Shown here: positions 1-9,685 of the stretch, piece by piece | How the letters are laid out: each line of letters starts with the position of its first letter | How positions within the stretch are numbered: the stretch's first letter is position 1 | Assembly: GCA_036897095.1 (NCBI GenBank) | Contig: JAYMSP010001864.1 | Location: 1-28,160, forward strand | Source of the DNA: Plantago elongata | Lineage: Eukaryota > Streptophyta > Magnoliopsida > Lamiales > Plantaginaceae | DNA: 28,160 nt | Reading direction: 5' to 3' | Position numbers and translations under genes: made by a program | Notes under the pieces: model-generated | Told to the model about the DNA's origin: nothing | Databases searched by the model: none | Seen by the model: only the letters and a program-made list of their open reading frames with translations

Positions 1-1322
1 CACTTAGTATGTTAGTCTAGTTAAACATGTATAGGATTGTTTAGGTCTCTAAATGTAATTTTTATGTTTCGAAGATAGCCGTGAAAAAGGATCCTAGCAA
101 TGGAGTTTAATCGAAGATTTGATGATTGTGCAAGTTTAATGAAGACTCAAAGGATTAGTCTTCTCTGAAAAGACATATTTAGAAAGCCTTGTATAGTGCC
201 TTTGCACATTACACCTCTCTGAAGTGTTGTCACTCTGAGACAATGAGTATGCATGCTTTCTGAAGGCACATGTTTCCGTTGAGACTACAGGACAAATAAA
301 TAGTACAGTTTATTAATTACACCGACTGAAAAGTCGATTCCAGAAAGCCCTCTCTGAAAAATGAGATAGTGAGTTCTAAGTACTTATTTCGAGATATCAA
401 CGGATTGATTTCTAAGAAGCTCAAACATATAGTATTCGAACAACTCTCAAAATCATCTATAAATATGAACACTTAGAAGTTGAGAAACACACGCTGAACT
501 ACATACACGAACTACGCTCATATTGCACGTATTGTCTCAAGCTCTTTAACTACAATTCTACAAGCTTACAATCAATTAGCTCGAAGAATCTTTGGTAGTT
601 CTAAGTGTCTTGAACCCTTAACAAGAGTTTGATTATCTGTGAACGAGTTGAACATTCAGACATCCTTTCTGAAGTTCATTCTCCAGAACGGTTATCAACA
701 CTTAGGTCAGAAAGGAGAATCCTTCTATATACTGAAAAAGTATATTAAGTTGTGATTTCTTCTCCAGCTCTCTAGATAAATAGCTGAAAAGTTATTTAAA
801 GAGAAGCCTGACAAAAACCATATAACCAACACCATTAAGGCGTGGAGTATAGGAAGTACTTGGTTTGGGAAATTAAGGAAAAGCTCCGAGGTTATCTTAA
901 GTACAAGAAGTACTTGGCTTTAGAAGCTAGGGAAAAACTCAAGGGGAACATTTGGTTGGGAACCATTTGTTTAGTAAGGATCTTAGAATAAGATTAATTG
1001 TAAGGTGAACTCAATTGTCTGTTCTAGTGAATTCTAGGTCTGAGAAAGGCCGAAGTGGACTAGTTGGAGGATTACGCCACCTCCATAAACCAATATAAGT
1101 TGATGTGTTATTTACTTATTGCATTTACTTTCTAGCAACACACACGCACACATTATAACTGATAAGCACATTAACGTTTCTCTATTGCTTAAAGTCTTCC
1201 GCTCTCTAAATTTAAGTATCAGAAACCCCCAAGGTTTATGAGAAATAGTGTTTATCGACGATTGTTTTAAAAGACTATTCACCCCCCCTAGTCTTGTACC
1301 TTTGCCGTTATCTTGACCAACA
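1..1322 (+). mobile_element. LTR A: partial LTR, + orientation, nested in element 1
   Basis: This is an LTR of the same family as those at 9686, 23295 and 25023. Base 1 aligns about 100 bases inside the LTR at 23295, so roughly 100 bp of its 5' end lie outside the window. It ends with the family terminus GACCAACA at 1322. The next base is the ORF2 sequence of element 1, which runs on the opposite strand. LTR A therefore does not belong to element 1 and must be a later insertion into it. It is either a solo LTR or the 3' LTR of a + strand element lying to the left. The 5 bases after it, CCTTC (1323-1327), would be one half of the target duplication; the other half is outside the window. The internal TATA box, the short CA-rich tract near 1138-1152 and the C-run before the 3' end match the other LTRs. 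Confidence 0.88.
458..466 (+). promoter_or_regulatory. TATA box of LTR A
   Basis: TATAAATAT lies at the same LTR position as in the three other LTRs of the window, about 560 bases into the full LTR. It is the likely core promoter defining the U3/R boundary. Confidence 0.6.
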
Positions 1323-3197
1323 CCTTCTCTAGTTCTACTTGCTTTCTGGGGGTTGTGCTGGAAGATTCACCTTGGATCGATTTAGTATTTCCAGAGTTCT
1401 GGCAGTGATTGGTTTAGTAGCCAGTGGTGGTTCAGGAAGGCTATCCACTTTTCTTCTCTTGTGAAGTGGATGCTCATCTGTGTCAGTCTCATTATCATCA
1501 TTGTTGAAGTTTGTTATTGGAGACCTACAGGTTTTCTGACCTTGGATTTCTCCTTCATCCTTTTCTTCTTGCAAAAGGCTTATCTCCTTTAGTTATAACA
1601 AGGGCCTTGGAACCCCTAGTTACTATACTTTTGAGCCATGTTTGATGTTCTAACTCTGGTTTCTGGAACCACGAGATCTTCAGAAGGTGTGTCCTTTTCT
1701 GGAACTTGACTTGTGGAGGGAGGTACTTGTTTTATCTTCCTTCCACTACCTCTGGGCAGGTTGATTCTCTTTCCCCATAGTCATGAGTGACTGACTCAAA
1801 TTACATAAGAATGAGAAAGCGTCTCAAAGTTCTTCTGTAGATTGTTATGAACTTGGACAAGCTTCTGGACTTCAGTTCTGAGCTCTTGACTTTCTCTAAG
1901 GAGTGCCTGGTCCTTCTTGTTCAGCTCTTCTAATGGTCGATAGATAGCCTCTGCTTTTTAAATAGAATATTGATCTTCTGCAAGTGACTTGTTGGCGTTG
2001 TTGCAGTCTTCATCCCGGACTATGCCTAGATCTTTCTGAGACAATGCAATGCTAGTGGCTCTATGTAGCAAGAGCTTAGCTATCGACTTAAGGTCAGATG
2101 GTACAGATGAGAGTACCTGAGAATCTTCAGAAACTAGCTTAGATCGCTGCTTAGCAAACACAATACTTCGTCCAAGAAATTTTCCATCTCTGGAAGTAAC
2201 GATTGGTGATGAGAAGATGTGTGGAGCAAGAAATTCTCTTTTGTAGTGAGAGAGAACAATTGCATCCTTTTCTGGAGCCATAAACTGTGTCTCATCATCA
2301 TCAGTGCTCACGTAGATGTGATCGTTCTGATCACTGTTGTCGAGCTCAACAACCATTTTACCTTTACCTTTGGTGCTGTCTTTCTGAGATGATGGAATGT
2401 TAGGTCTATCTGATGTAGCCTTAGCATCATGCTCTATATCGTATGTCACCAGAGCGTCGAACTCTGCAGCCGGGACTTCGATATCTTTCTTCAATTGTTT
2501 CTTCTCGGCAAGGAGTGTCTTGTCATGTACATTTTCTGCTTCAATCATCAGCAATTGGGCTTTCTTAGCTTCAATCAGAGACTGGTCTCATGATTGAGCT
2601 TGCTTTCTTCTTCCAACAATTCCTTGAGTCTTGAGACTCTGGATTCAACAGTCTGAAGTTCTTCAGATGGGTTGGCTTGTTGATTTTGATCGTTTGAATT
2701 CTCTTAGTTTTGTTGGTCAGCTAGAGTTGGTGATTTATATAAATGATGGTGGGTCTCTATGAGTAGATTGTTGAGCAGGTGGAGTACCTGTTATGGAATT
2801 TCCTTGTGCCATTAAATACTTCCTCTTGTTCAGAGGGATAAACTCTGAGTATCTGGGACAAAGTAGGATTAAGTACCATATCCCTTCTGGTTTCTTCATT
2901 AGCAGCATTGAAGGCATCAATCATCTTTTTCCCAACATTATATGTGAAGTTGTCATGCATCAGTTTATGATGAGAGTAATCCTCTATAGGAAACATGGCA
3001 TGAATGTAGTTTTCCAGATCGAAGGCTCTCTCCCTTCTCTCTTTGTGGTCAATCACCATGGCAAGCTCTGTTAGATCAGCCTTTCAGAGCTTTTTCGATT
3101 GCCTAAAGCATTTGACATGTCATTTCATGGTGATTGTCTGGAAAATCTTCAGTAGATCAAGTGGGGCTTCCACATCAATCAGTGGTAACTCTTGAGC

Positions 3198-3282
3198 CTG
3201 AATGAAAGGTTTCAAGTTAGTTTTGTTCAAACTTACTTGTGGTTATCTGAGAACAAAGAAGTCTAAGTGTTTCTGAGCATAC
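3198..3282 (-). other. Putative intron 5 of ORF2, element 1 (85 bp)
   Basis: The donor ACACAG|GTATGC and the acceptor TTTCATTCAG|GCTCAA are both intact here. The segment contains an in-frame stop and joins two open phase-0 exons when removed. It aligns with 20108-20192 of element 2. Confidence 0.6.
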
Positions 3283-3393
3283 CTGTGTATCCACACTAGG
3301 CTCATTCACTTGGACCTCTGAAGCAACCAGTGCTTCAGATACCGTGGTCAGAGGAGTGGCTGCTTCCTCTTCAACCAATCTTTCTTCTCACGC

Positions 3394-3478
3394 ATGAGAA
3401 TAAAAAAATAAATCATAATACTTAGAAATGTTCTACAGAGAAGTGTTGGAAAGATATGTTTCTGAGAGTTTCACTTAC
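3394..3478 (-). other. Putative intron 4 of ORF2, element 1 (about 85 bp)
   Basis: The donor TTGGAA|GTAAGTGA is a near-consensus plant donor. The acceptor seen in element 2 (TTCTCAG) reads TTCTCAT here, so the splice site is lost in this copy and the lower boundary is approximate. The interior is T-rich, as in plant introns. Confidence 0.5.
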
Positions 3479-3630
3479 TTCCAAGTTAGTAAGCTCATAT
3501 CTATTCTTTCAGAAACTGGAGTAGATTCTAGCAACCTTTCTGGAGACTTTGCCAAAGCGGTTGTGTCTATTTCCATAGGTGTTGTGGAGGTCGCAACATT
3601 GTCCTCAGTCACCTTTTCTTCTGAATAAAC

Positions 3631-3713
3631 CTATTCGAAGAAGTAAAGTATTTGATTAAGTGAGTTGAATTTCACAAGTTATTCAAAAAGATAATGATTC
3701 TTATTTCACATAC
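3631..3713 (-). other. Putative intron 3 of ORF2, element 1 (83 bp)
   Basis: The donor GTGGAG|GTATGTG and acceptor TTCGAATAG|GTTTATTC are both intact. It contains an in-frame TGA and lies between phase-0 exons. It matches the 84-bp segment 19675-19758 in element 2. Confidence 0.62.
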
Positions 3714-3821
3714 CTCCACAACATAAGGCTTAGAAACAATTTCTTCAGAAGGTTTTTCACCCTCTGGAATCTCTTGAGCTTGTAGTGTTTTCACTACTTC
3801 AACTAATTTCTTAGTTGGAGC

Positions 3822-3903
3822 ATGTATATAGAGAATTATGAAGTTAGAAACACAAGATTTTGATGAAGTGCAAAATTGTGTCTTTTCAGAGACAATAGAC
3901 TAC
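3822..3903 (-). other. Putative intron 2 of ORF2, element 1 (about 82 bp)
   Basis: The donor AAAGAG|GTAGTC is intact. In-frame TGA follows within the segment. The expected acceptor AG reads AT (TATACAT|GCTCC), so the acceptor boundary is inferred from the exon alignment with element 2. Confidence 0.45.
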
Positions 3904-4011
3904 CTCTTTCACAGGCTCTTGTTCTTGTGTTGCTGATGTTAAAGGAATCTCTTCTTCATTCAGAGGGGTGGGCAAAACTTCTTCCCCCTACTGTGATGTC
4001 TCCATGAAAGC

Positions 4012-4093
4012 CTGTAACAAAGGAAGTTTATGAGTAACTAGTTTAACATTTATTCAAATATTTCACGAGTTAAATATAGACAACTCTTGCTAC
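4012..4093 (-). other. Putative intron 1 of ORF2, element 1 (82 bp)
   Basis: The donor ACACAG|GTAGCAAG and acceptor CTTTGTTACAG|GCTTTC are intact. The in-frame TAA is at the same codon as in element 2 (19294-19374), which suggests an ancestral non-coding segment rather than a decayed coding one. Confidence 0.62.
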
Positions 4094-5885
4094 CTGTGTA
4101 TCTTCAGGCAATGTGGCTTCCAAAACATGGCTTGAAGTTTCTGGTACATCGGACCTTTCCTCTATTTGAACATTCTGAGTTCCCGTCTCAGAAGGTTGAG
4201 TAACCTATTCATGTGCAGGAATTTCTTCAACAATCAAGTCTGCTAGCAACTTGAATGTGGAAGCAATGTCAGAATCTACCATCATTTTGTCATCCACCAC
4301 CAAGCCTTCTTCTGCCTGTTGGGGTGTGACATCTTCAGCTGACCTTTCTTGGATTACATCTTTTGGAACCTTAGCTTTCTTGGTCAGAGAAGCTGAGCTA
4401 GAGGCTCCGCCATGAGTCTCTATCTGTGATCTCTTGAGTACCATTTGAAGTAGCACATCATCCTCGGAATCAACATCAAAGTCTGGGACAGACTCATCAA
4501 TTTGATTGAGCTCATTCACATATAGCTCTGGAATCTTGCCTAAGCTCAAGAATCTCCTATATGAGCTGGAGTCGTTCTGGACTGGAAGGGGTCGTTGGGC
4601 TTGAACATCTTGTGTTGCCCTTTTTAATTGAGGAGTGTCATCAATGAGAAGTTGTATCCTCTTCCTCGCCCTAGGTTTGTTAGTCCTTGGGTTCATAGCA
4701 ATTTGGACCTCAACCTGTATCTCTTCAGATACTCATATCCCTAATCAACCAACTCATCTTTGGCAACCTTTTTAAAGGCTTCCTCATGAGTGTGTCGGTA
4801 CATTGTGTTGGTCACTGGGATGTCCATGTGCTCTCTGAGCACAACTCCACATTTCTCTAAAATGTAGCAAATTTTCAGACCACAGTGCATATTTAAATTG
4901 GTGTTAGCACGACCTTTGATGATTTTGGGTTCAAACTCATTGACCCTGTTCACAAACTTCATGAGCAGATATTAACCCCAGTTGAAGAGGTTATCACTGT
5001 CATTTAGATCTTTCTGGATAGTGGCCATTATCATCCATCTCACCAGACTTATCTTGTCAATCCCTCCTTTGTTACCATCCAAGCATCTGTGAAGGATGCT
5101 GACCAGCACATTCCAGTGCTCAAAGATGTGTCTTGTTCTGATGTCTCCCATAATGAATGAAGTGGGACAGTCCTCAATCTTGTCATTTCCTGCTTCTTCA
5201 TACAACACTCTGACACAAGTATTCGGAGTCTTGCCTGTCGTGTTAATCTCACAAGTTTTCCCACAATTTATGAGATGAAATATTTTGCAGACAGAGTCAA
5301 AATCAACATGTATTTCTACACCTTGAACCTGAGATTTGATAATTGTTTCCTCAACATTGTTCACAATCTTGGTGTAGACTTGGGAAGAGTTGTAAAACTC
5401 TAGGACATCAACTGGAGACAATCCAGTAGGAACAACACAGAGGAACTTCTTGATGTGAGCCTTGGAAAGCATCTTCACCACCAAGTTCCTATCTGGTGTA
5501 GAAGACATAGCCACATTCAAGTATTTTTCAACCATATGTGCTCCCCAATTCATTTTGAGGCTGGGGGTCCAGTCCTCTGGGTTGAAATTACCCAGCAAGG
5601 GTTTGTTCAACACTTGCAAAACCTTTTCTCCATGCTTTTCAGTAGTAGAAGCAGTCGCAACTTCTTGGATGAGGTCTTTCTGGGTGTCATCTCTTTATAT
5701 AAAGTACTGGGTACTATTAGAGAAGAAATATTTAATTTCGAGAGAGTTTAGTCTATCTTTTTAGAAGACTAACCAGAAAACAAATGATTAACCGAAGGAT
5801 TTGTAGAAAACTTAGAGAGTTTTTGCTGTTTTGAAGTAAGTGAAAATTTTGAATTTGGTAAAAGTGTTTGTCTCTTACCAGAAGC

Positions 5886-5896
5886 CTTTATATATA
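5886..5896 (-). promoter_or_regulatory. TATA box upstream of ORF2, inner copy
   Basis: TATATATAAAG on the - strand lies about 200 bp before the ORF2 ATG at 5690. The same motif in the same context is found in the outer copy (6277-6287) and in element 2 (17605-17615). It is a candidate internal promoter for an ORF2 transcript; this is inference from motif and conservation. Confidence 0.45.
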
Positions 5897-6276
5897 GCAA
5901 CATAAAATTTCATAGATACAACGTACGTATAAAAATTCGTATGTGTATATGTGTACATTGCATCGACGTGGTGTACGTTTCTAAAAGAGTTTATTCAACA
6001 CTTGCAAAACTTTTTCTCATTGCTTTTCAGCAGAAGAAGCGGTCATAACTGAGTTCTTGGATGAGGTCTTTCTGGGTACAATCTCTTATATAGAGTATTG
6101 GGTAAAATTAGAGAAGAAGTGCTTAAATTCGAGAGAAATTAGTCTATCTTTTCAGAAGACTAAGCAGAAAATAGATGATTAGCATATGGTTTTGCAGAAA
6201 ACTTAGAGAGTTTTTGCTGTTTTGATGCAAGTGAAAATTTTGAATTTGATAATATTGTTTGTCTCTTACCAGAATC

Positions 6277-6287
6277 CTTTATATATA
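6277..6287 (-). promoter_or_regulatory. TATA box upstream of ORF2, outer copy
   Basis: TATATATAAAG in the outer copy of the tandem duplication. The truncated ORF2 start behind it (about 6100 to 5989) runs into the inner promoter copy. Confidence 0.42.
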
Positions 6288-6376
6288 GCAATATAGAATT
6301 ACATAGATACAACATACATATAGAAATTCGTATGTGTATCTGTGTACATTGCATCGGCGTGGTATACATTTCTACT

Positions 6377-6994
6377 TTGCATTTAATGCGAAGTGTTCCA
6401 TGAATGTTATTGCAACGGGCATAACTTGCCGAGATTTAATCTCACCTGTTGAGATCAAACGTTTATTCATCAATGGCTATAGTTGTATATCTTCGCAATG
6501 ATATCAATCAACAAATGTTCCCGTGTCCCCTTAATGAATTTTGGCAATGCATATCCATAAGTCACTGGTAATGTGAGGGACTAAAAACCATTGGTCTTAT
6601 CATTTCAGAGAGCTAGTCTTTTTTTATGTTACTTATCATATAAATGGTAAAAACACAAAACCCTAGACATGTTTGACTCTCAGAAATATGTACTGTTTTG
6701 GACTATTCCCCATACTTCATGACTTAAATGGGGTTTTGAGTTCCATGTTTCAGAAAATACCACTGGATATTGACCTGTCCATAGTATTTGAGTTATAGTT
6801 GTAATATACTTATGGACTATATACCAACCTATCTTTCTGGACTTTTATTTCCAGGTTATCTTAGGCTTTCTGAGTCATATTTCTCAGAAACCTTATCATC
6901 CTTCTATCCATGTAGGTTATCTGAATACCCATTTCAGAAACTTGTTTATCTTTTTCTCTGATTCTTACATACTCTTTTATAGATTTAGAACTTT
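6377..6994 (-). other. Pol-ORF2 spacer of element 1
   Basis: This is a non-coding stretch between the end of pol (stop at 6997-6995) and the duplicated ORF2 start region. It is conserved with 16897-17500 of element 2 (for example the match around 6650 to 17230), although it has no open frame. The conservation reflects common descent and may include regulatory sequence. No RNA gene is recognised. Confidence 0.55.
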
Positions 6995-9412
6995 TTAGTT
7001 CTGAGGCACCTCCATTAACCCAAGACTATGTCTTAAGGTTAAAAATCTACTTTCCTTGAGTGGCTTAGTGATGATATCTGCAAGTTGATCTTCAGTACCA
7101 ACCTTTAGAATCTCTATATTGCCTTTCTCAACATGGTCTTTGATGAAGTGGTGTGTAACATCTATGTGCTTAGTTCTGGCATGGAACTTTGGATTCTGAG
7201 TAATCGCAATAGCACTAGTGTTGTCACATAAATGGGAGTTTTCTCTTCATTAAGTCCATAGTCTCTGAGTTGTTGTTATATCTATAGTATTTGAATAGCA
7301 CAACAACCAGCAGAAATATATTTAGCATCTGTGGTAGAAGTAGCAATTGAGGTTTGGTTCTTGCTAAACCATGAGATAAGTCTAGTTCCCAGAAACTGAC
7401 AAGTTACTGAAGTACTTTTCCTATCAAGCATTGATCCAGCATAGTTAGCATCTGAGTAGCCAACTAAACTCAATCCACTTTCTTTAGGATACCACAGTCC
7501 AACTCCTACAGTACCTTTGATATACCTTAATATTTTCATAGCAATGTTGTAGTGTGATTTCATAGGAATTGTCTAAAATCTATCACTCACACCAACAGCA
7601 TATTGAATATCAGGTTTGCTTTCCGTAAGGTAGAGAAGTGATCCTACCATTTTCCTATAATTATGTTCTTCAACACTCTTATCAGATTCAGTATAAGTTA
7701 TCTTGGTTCCTATGCACATAGGTATCTTGGCATTCTTTTCAGAAGGCTTCAGATTAAACTTGTTGAGCATATCTTTTGCATACTTTGTTTGACTAATGAA
7801 TATTCCATCATTGAGTTGCTTGACTTGCAGTACTAGGAAATAATTCAATTCTTCCATCATACTCATTTTAAATTTGATCTTCATGAGATTAGCAAAGTCC
7901 TTACAAATTTACTTGTCTTTAGATCCAAATATAATGTCATCAACATATACTTGAACTAAAAGTACTTTCCCATCATGGTTAAAGGAGAACAAAGTTTTAT
8001 CAACTTCACCTTTCTTAAAACCACTTTCAAGAAGGTATTTAGCCAATGTAACATATCATGCTCTTGGAGCTTGTTTCAGTCCATACAAAGCTTTCTGTAA
8101 ATTATAGACCATCCTACTTTCTAAGGAAACTTCAAAGCCTAGTGGTTCATCAACATAGACTTCCTCAGCAAGTTCACCATTCAGAAATGCACTTTTAACA
8201 TCCATCTGATAAACTTTAAAGACATTATGAGCTGCAAAGGCTAGAAATAGTCTGATTGCATCCAATCTTGCGACTAGTGCATATGACTCATCAAAGTCTA
8301 AGCCTCCAGTCTGGGTAAATCCCTTGGCAACCAACCTCGCTTTGTTTCTGGTTATTTCACCAGACTCATTCATCTTGTTTCTGAAAACCCACTTAGTTCC
8401 AATCACAGATATTCATTCTACAAATGGAACTAGTTTCCAGACCTTGTTTCTCTCAAATTGATCCAACTTTTCTTTAATGTGTCTTCAATAGTCTTAGGCT
8501 CAATGTTTGAGATAAAACACCCAGAGAAAGAGTCAGCATTTTCAGCTAATTCTCTCCTAGTTATAACACCTTGATCAATTGGACCAATCACATCCTTTGC
8601 ATGATGATCTCTAATCCATTTCATAATTGGTTTTTAACTAGTAGGATCATTATCTACGTGATCTAAATGTGAATCACTACGATTATGACTTGATACTTCT
8701 TCAGTATCAGTAATATTTTGTGCACTCGAAGTGTGGTAAATATCAGACACTTGTTCAATGTTAGAGGTTTCTAGAATACGTCTTTCAGAAAGGTTATTCC
8801 TAGAAAGGTGTCTACGATGATCATTCTCAGTTTCCATTTCTGGAATCGTCTTAGGAAATTCTTCATCAAGTCTAATAGTCATCTGGTTGTTACTAGGCAC
8901 ATCATGCTTTTCTTCGTCAGACTCATCCTCTATATTATTGACAGAGTTTCTCCTTTCTGGGGGTTCTTCTTCAGAATCCTTAATCTGGAGTTCCTTGAAT
9001 CTTTTTGATAGATCTTCATCAAGGGGTATTTCCTTGTTTCCTTCATAGAATACTCCATGAAATGATTCTTCAATCTTCTTTGTTCTCTTGTTGTAAACTC
9101 TGTAGACTTTGTTATTCATAGAATGACCAAAAAATACATCTTCATCAGCCTTTGGTTGAAATGTTCTCAAGTATTCTTTCCCATTGATAAGAACAAAACA
9201 TCTACAACCAAACACCCTCAAATGTTTGATATTAGGGGTCTACCAACCAAAAGCTCATAGAGAGTTTTGTCATGGTGTTCGTTTATCAAACATCTATTTT
9301 GAGTGTAGCATGCTGTATTTACAGCTTCAACCCAATAAATTTCACTTATTTCAGTGTCAACTAGCATTGTCCTTGCAGCTTCTTTAAGGGTCCTATTCTT
9401 CCTTTCAGCAAC
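6995..9412 (-). pseudogene. pol: Partial copia pol (integrase C-terminal half, RT, RNase H) of element 1
   Basis: Reading the - strand from 9412: integrase resumes at VAERKNRTLKEAARTML, so only the last catalytic Glu of the DDE triad is present. The integrase C-terminal region follows (VFGCRCFVLINGK, KADEDVFFGHS, RVYNKRTKK; 9221-8634). Next comes the acidic linker and RT, with [41 protein letters not shown] and [12 protein letters not shown] (8406-8056). The catalytic YVDDIIFGSKDK is near 7950-7915. RT/RNase H continues (LNKFNLKPSEKN, 7884-7573; YSDANYAGSMLDRKST, 7563-7282). The RNase H catalytic position usually read as EAEY is TDAKY here. In-frame stops lie near 8055, 7910, 7570 and 7280. 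It ends with MEVPQN and a stop at 6997-6995. RT copies the element RNA, RNase H removes it and integrase inserts the cDNA; none can be active from this copy. Confidence 0.9.
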
Positions 9413-9685
9413 TACGTCCTGAATACTTGATGATGCCCAATCAACCTTGCCATATGCCTCTTGCGTAGACTTGTCATTGAAGTCTTTAGTCATGCCAAGA
9501 TCTTTGTGTTTCAAATACAGTGAAGAGTTTCGTTAGGCTATAATTCCAACAAACTTGGCAAAGTTTGAGGGCACAGATTTAGTGACCTCCTGGTTTTGCT
9601 TTTCCAAGTCCTTCCTAAGCTTGAGCAAGAGAGTCTAGCCTCAAACTTGCAACTTTGCATATTAGGGACCTTTGGAAAGATGATG
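9413..9685 (-). other. Flanking sequence left of element 2, remnant reading frame of unknown identity
   Basis: This stretch matches no element in the window. On the - strand it reads as an open-looking segment (KDLEKQNQEVTKSVPSNFAK, then one stop, then KHKDLGMTKDFNDKSTQEAY) up to the junction with element 1 at about 9412. It is continuous with 24737-25022 once element 2 is removed, so it is the older insertion site. The Lys/Glu-rich part could be a coiled coil. I do not recognise the family. It could be a host gene fragment or part of another transposon. Confidence 0.45.
9681..9685 (+). repeat. Target-site duplication (left) of element 2
   Basis: TGATG immediately precedes the 5' LTR and is repeated exactly at 24732-24736 after the 3' LTR. 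Five bases is the usual copia duplication size. Confidence 0.93.

Larger units (their letters stand above)
1323..5690 (-). pseudogene. ORF2 (Sirevirus 'envelope-like' ORF) of element 1, degenerate, with introns
   Basis: This is the long extra ORF downstream of pol. The first ATG on the - strand is at 5690-5688, followed by a frameshift of about 4 bp. The frame is then open from about 5660 to 4975 (215 codons), with a conserved N-terminal region (NFNPEDW, MVEKYLNVAMSS, DRNLVVKMLSKAHIKKF). A further 163-codon open part (4205-4696) has a basic patch (RARKR) and acidic stretches. Then come five intron-like gaps separating small Pro/Glu/Thr-rich exons (4.1-3.2 kb), and a last large exon. That exon carries VIDHKERRERAFDLENY, a coiled-coil-like Glu/Lys/Leu region (about 2.4-2.6 kb) and a basic patch (HKRRKV, about 1.45 kb). 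The protein is known in plant Sireviruses as envelope-like, but its function is not established. No signal peptide is seen. Reading is broken by stops (for example at the VD*GYEY position near 4741) and ends at the LTR A insertion. Confidence 0.8.
5601..6376 (-). repeat. Tandem duplication (period about 388 bp) of the ORF2 promoter/start region
   Basis: Two direct copies, about 5601-5988 and 5989-6376, share long stretches. Each begins (+ strand) with GTTTRTTCAACACTTGCAAAA and ends near the TACRTTTCTA region. Each copy carries the TATA box, the leader and the first codons of ORF2. Element 2 has a single copy (about 17.5-17.9 kb). The outer copy (5989-6376) joins the upstream spacer; the inner copy continues into the main ORF2. 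Confidence 0.85.
1323..9412 (-). mobile_element. Element 1: 5'-truncated Ty1/copia (Sirevirus-like) element
   Basis: On the - strand this segment holds, in order, the 3' part of integrase, RT, RNase H, a roughly 0.9-kb spacer, and the intron-bearing ORF2. Every part aligns with element 2 (14.6-22.2 kb on the + strand). The 5' LTR, gag, protease and the first two thirds of integrase are absent: similarity to element 2 stops abruptly at about 9412. The 3' end is cut off by LTR A at 1322/1323 and its own 3' LTR is not in the window. Stops and frameshifts occur throughout, but pol motifs such as YVDDI are better kept than in element 2. Confidence 0.88.

Noticed and set aside
1-1322. LTR A as the 3' LTR of element 1
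   Set aside because: Element 1 runs on the - strand and would need a - oriented LTR; this one is + oriented and cuts into the middle of ORF2.
2793-3074. 93-codon + strand open frame
   Set aside because: It is the antisense of the conserved ORF2 block VIDHKERRERAFDLENY on the - strand.
8808-9008. Hydrophobic 66-codon + strand frame resembling a membrane peptide
   Set aside because: It is the antisense of the acidic linker after integrase in element 1; hydrophobicity follows from the complement of Asp/Glu codons.
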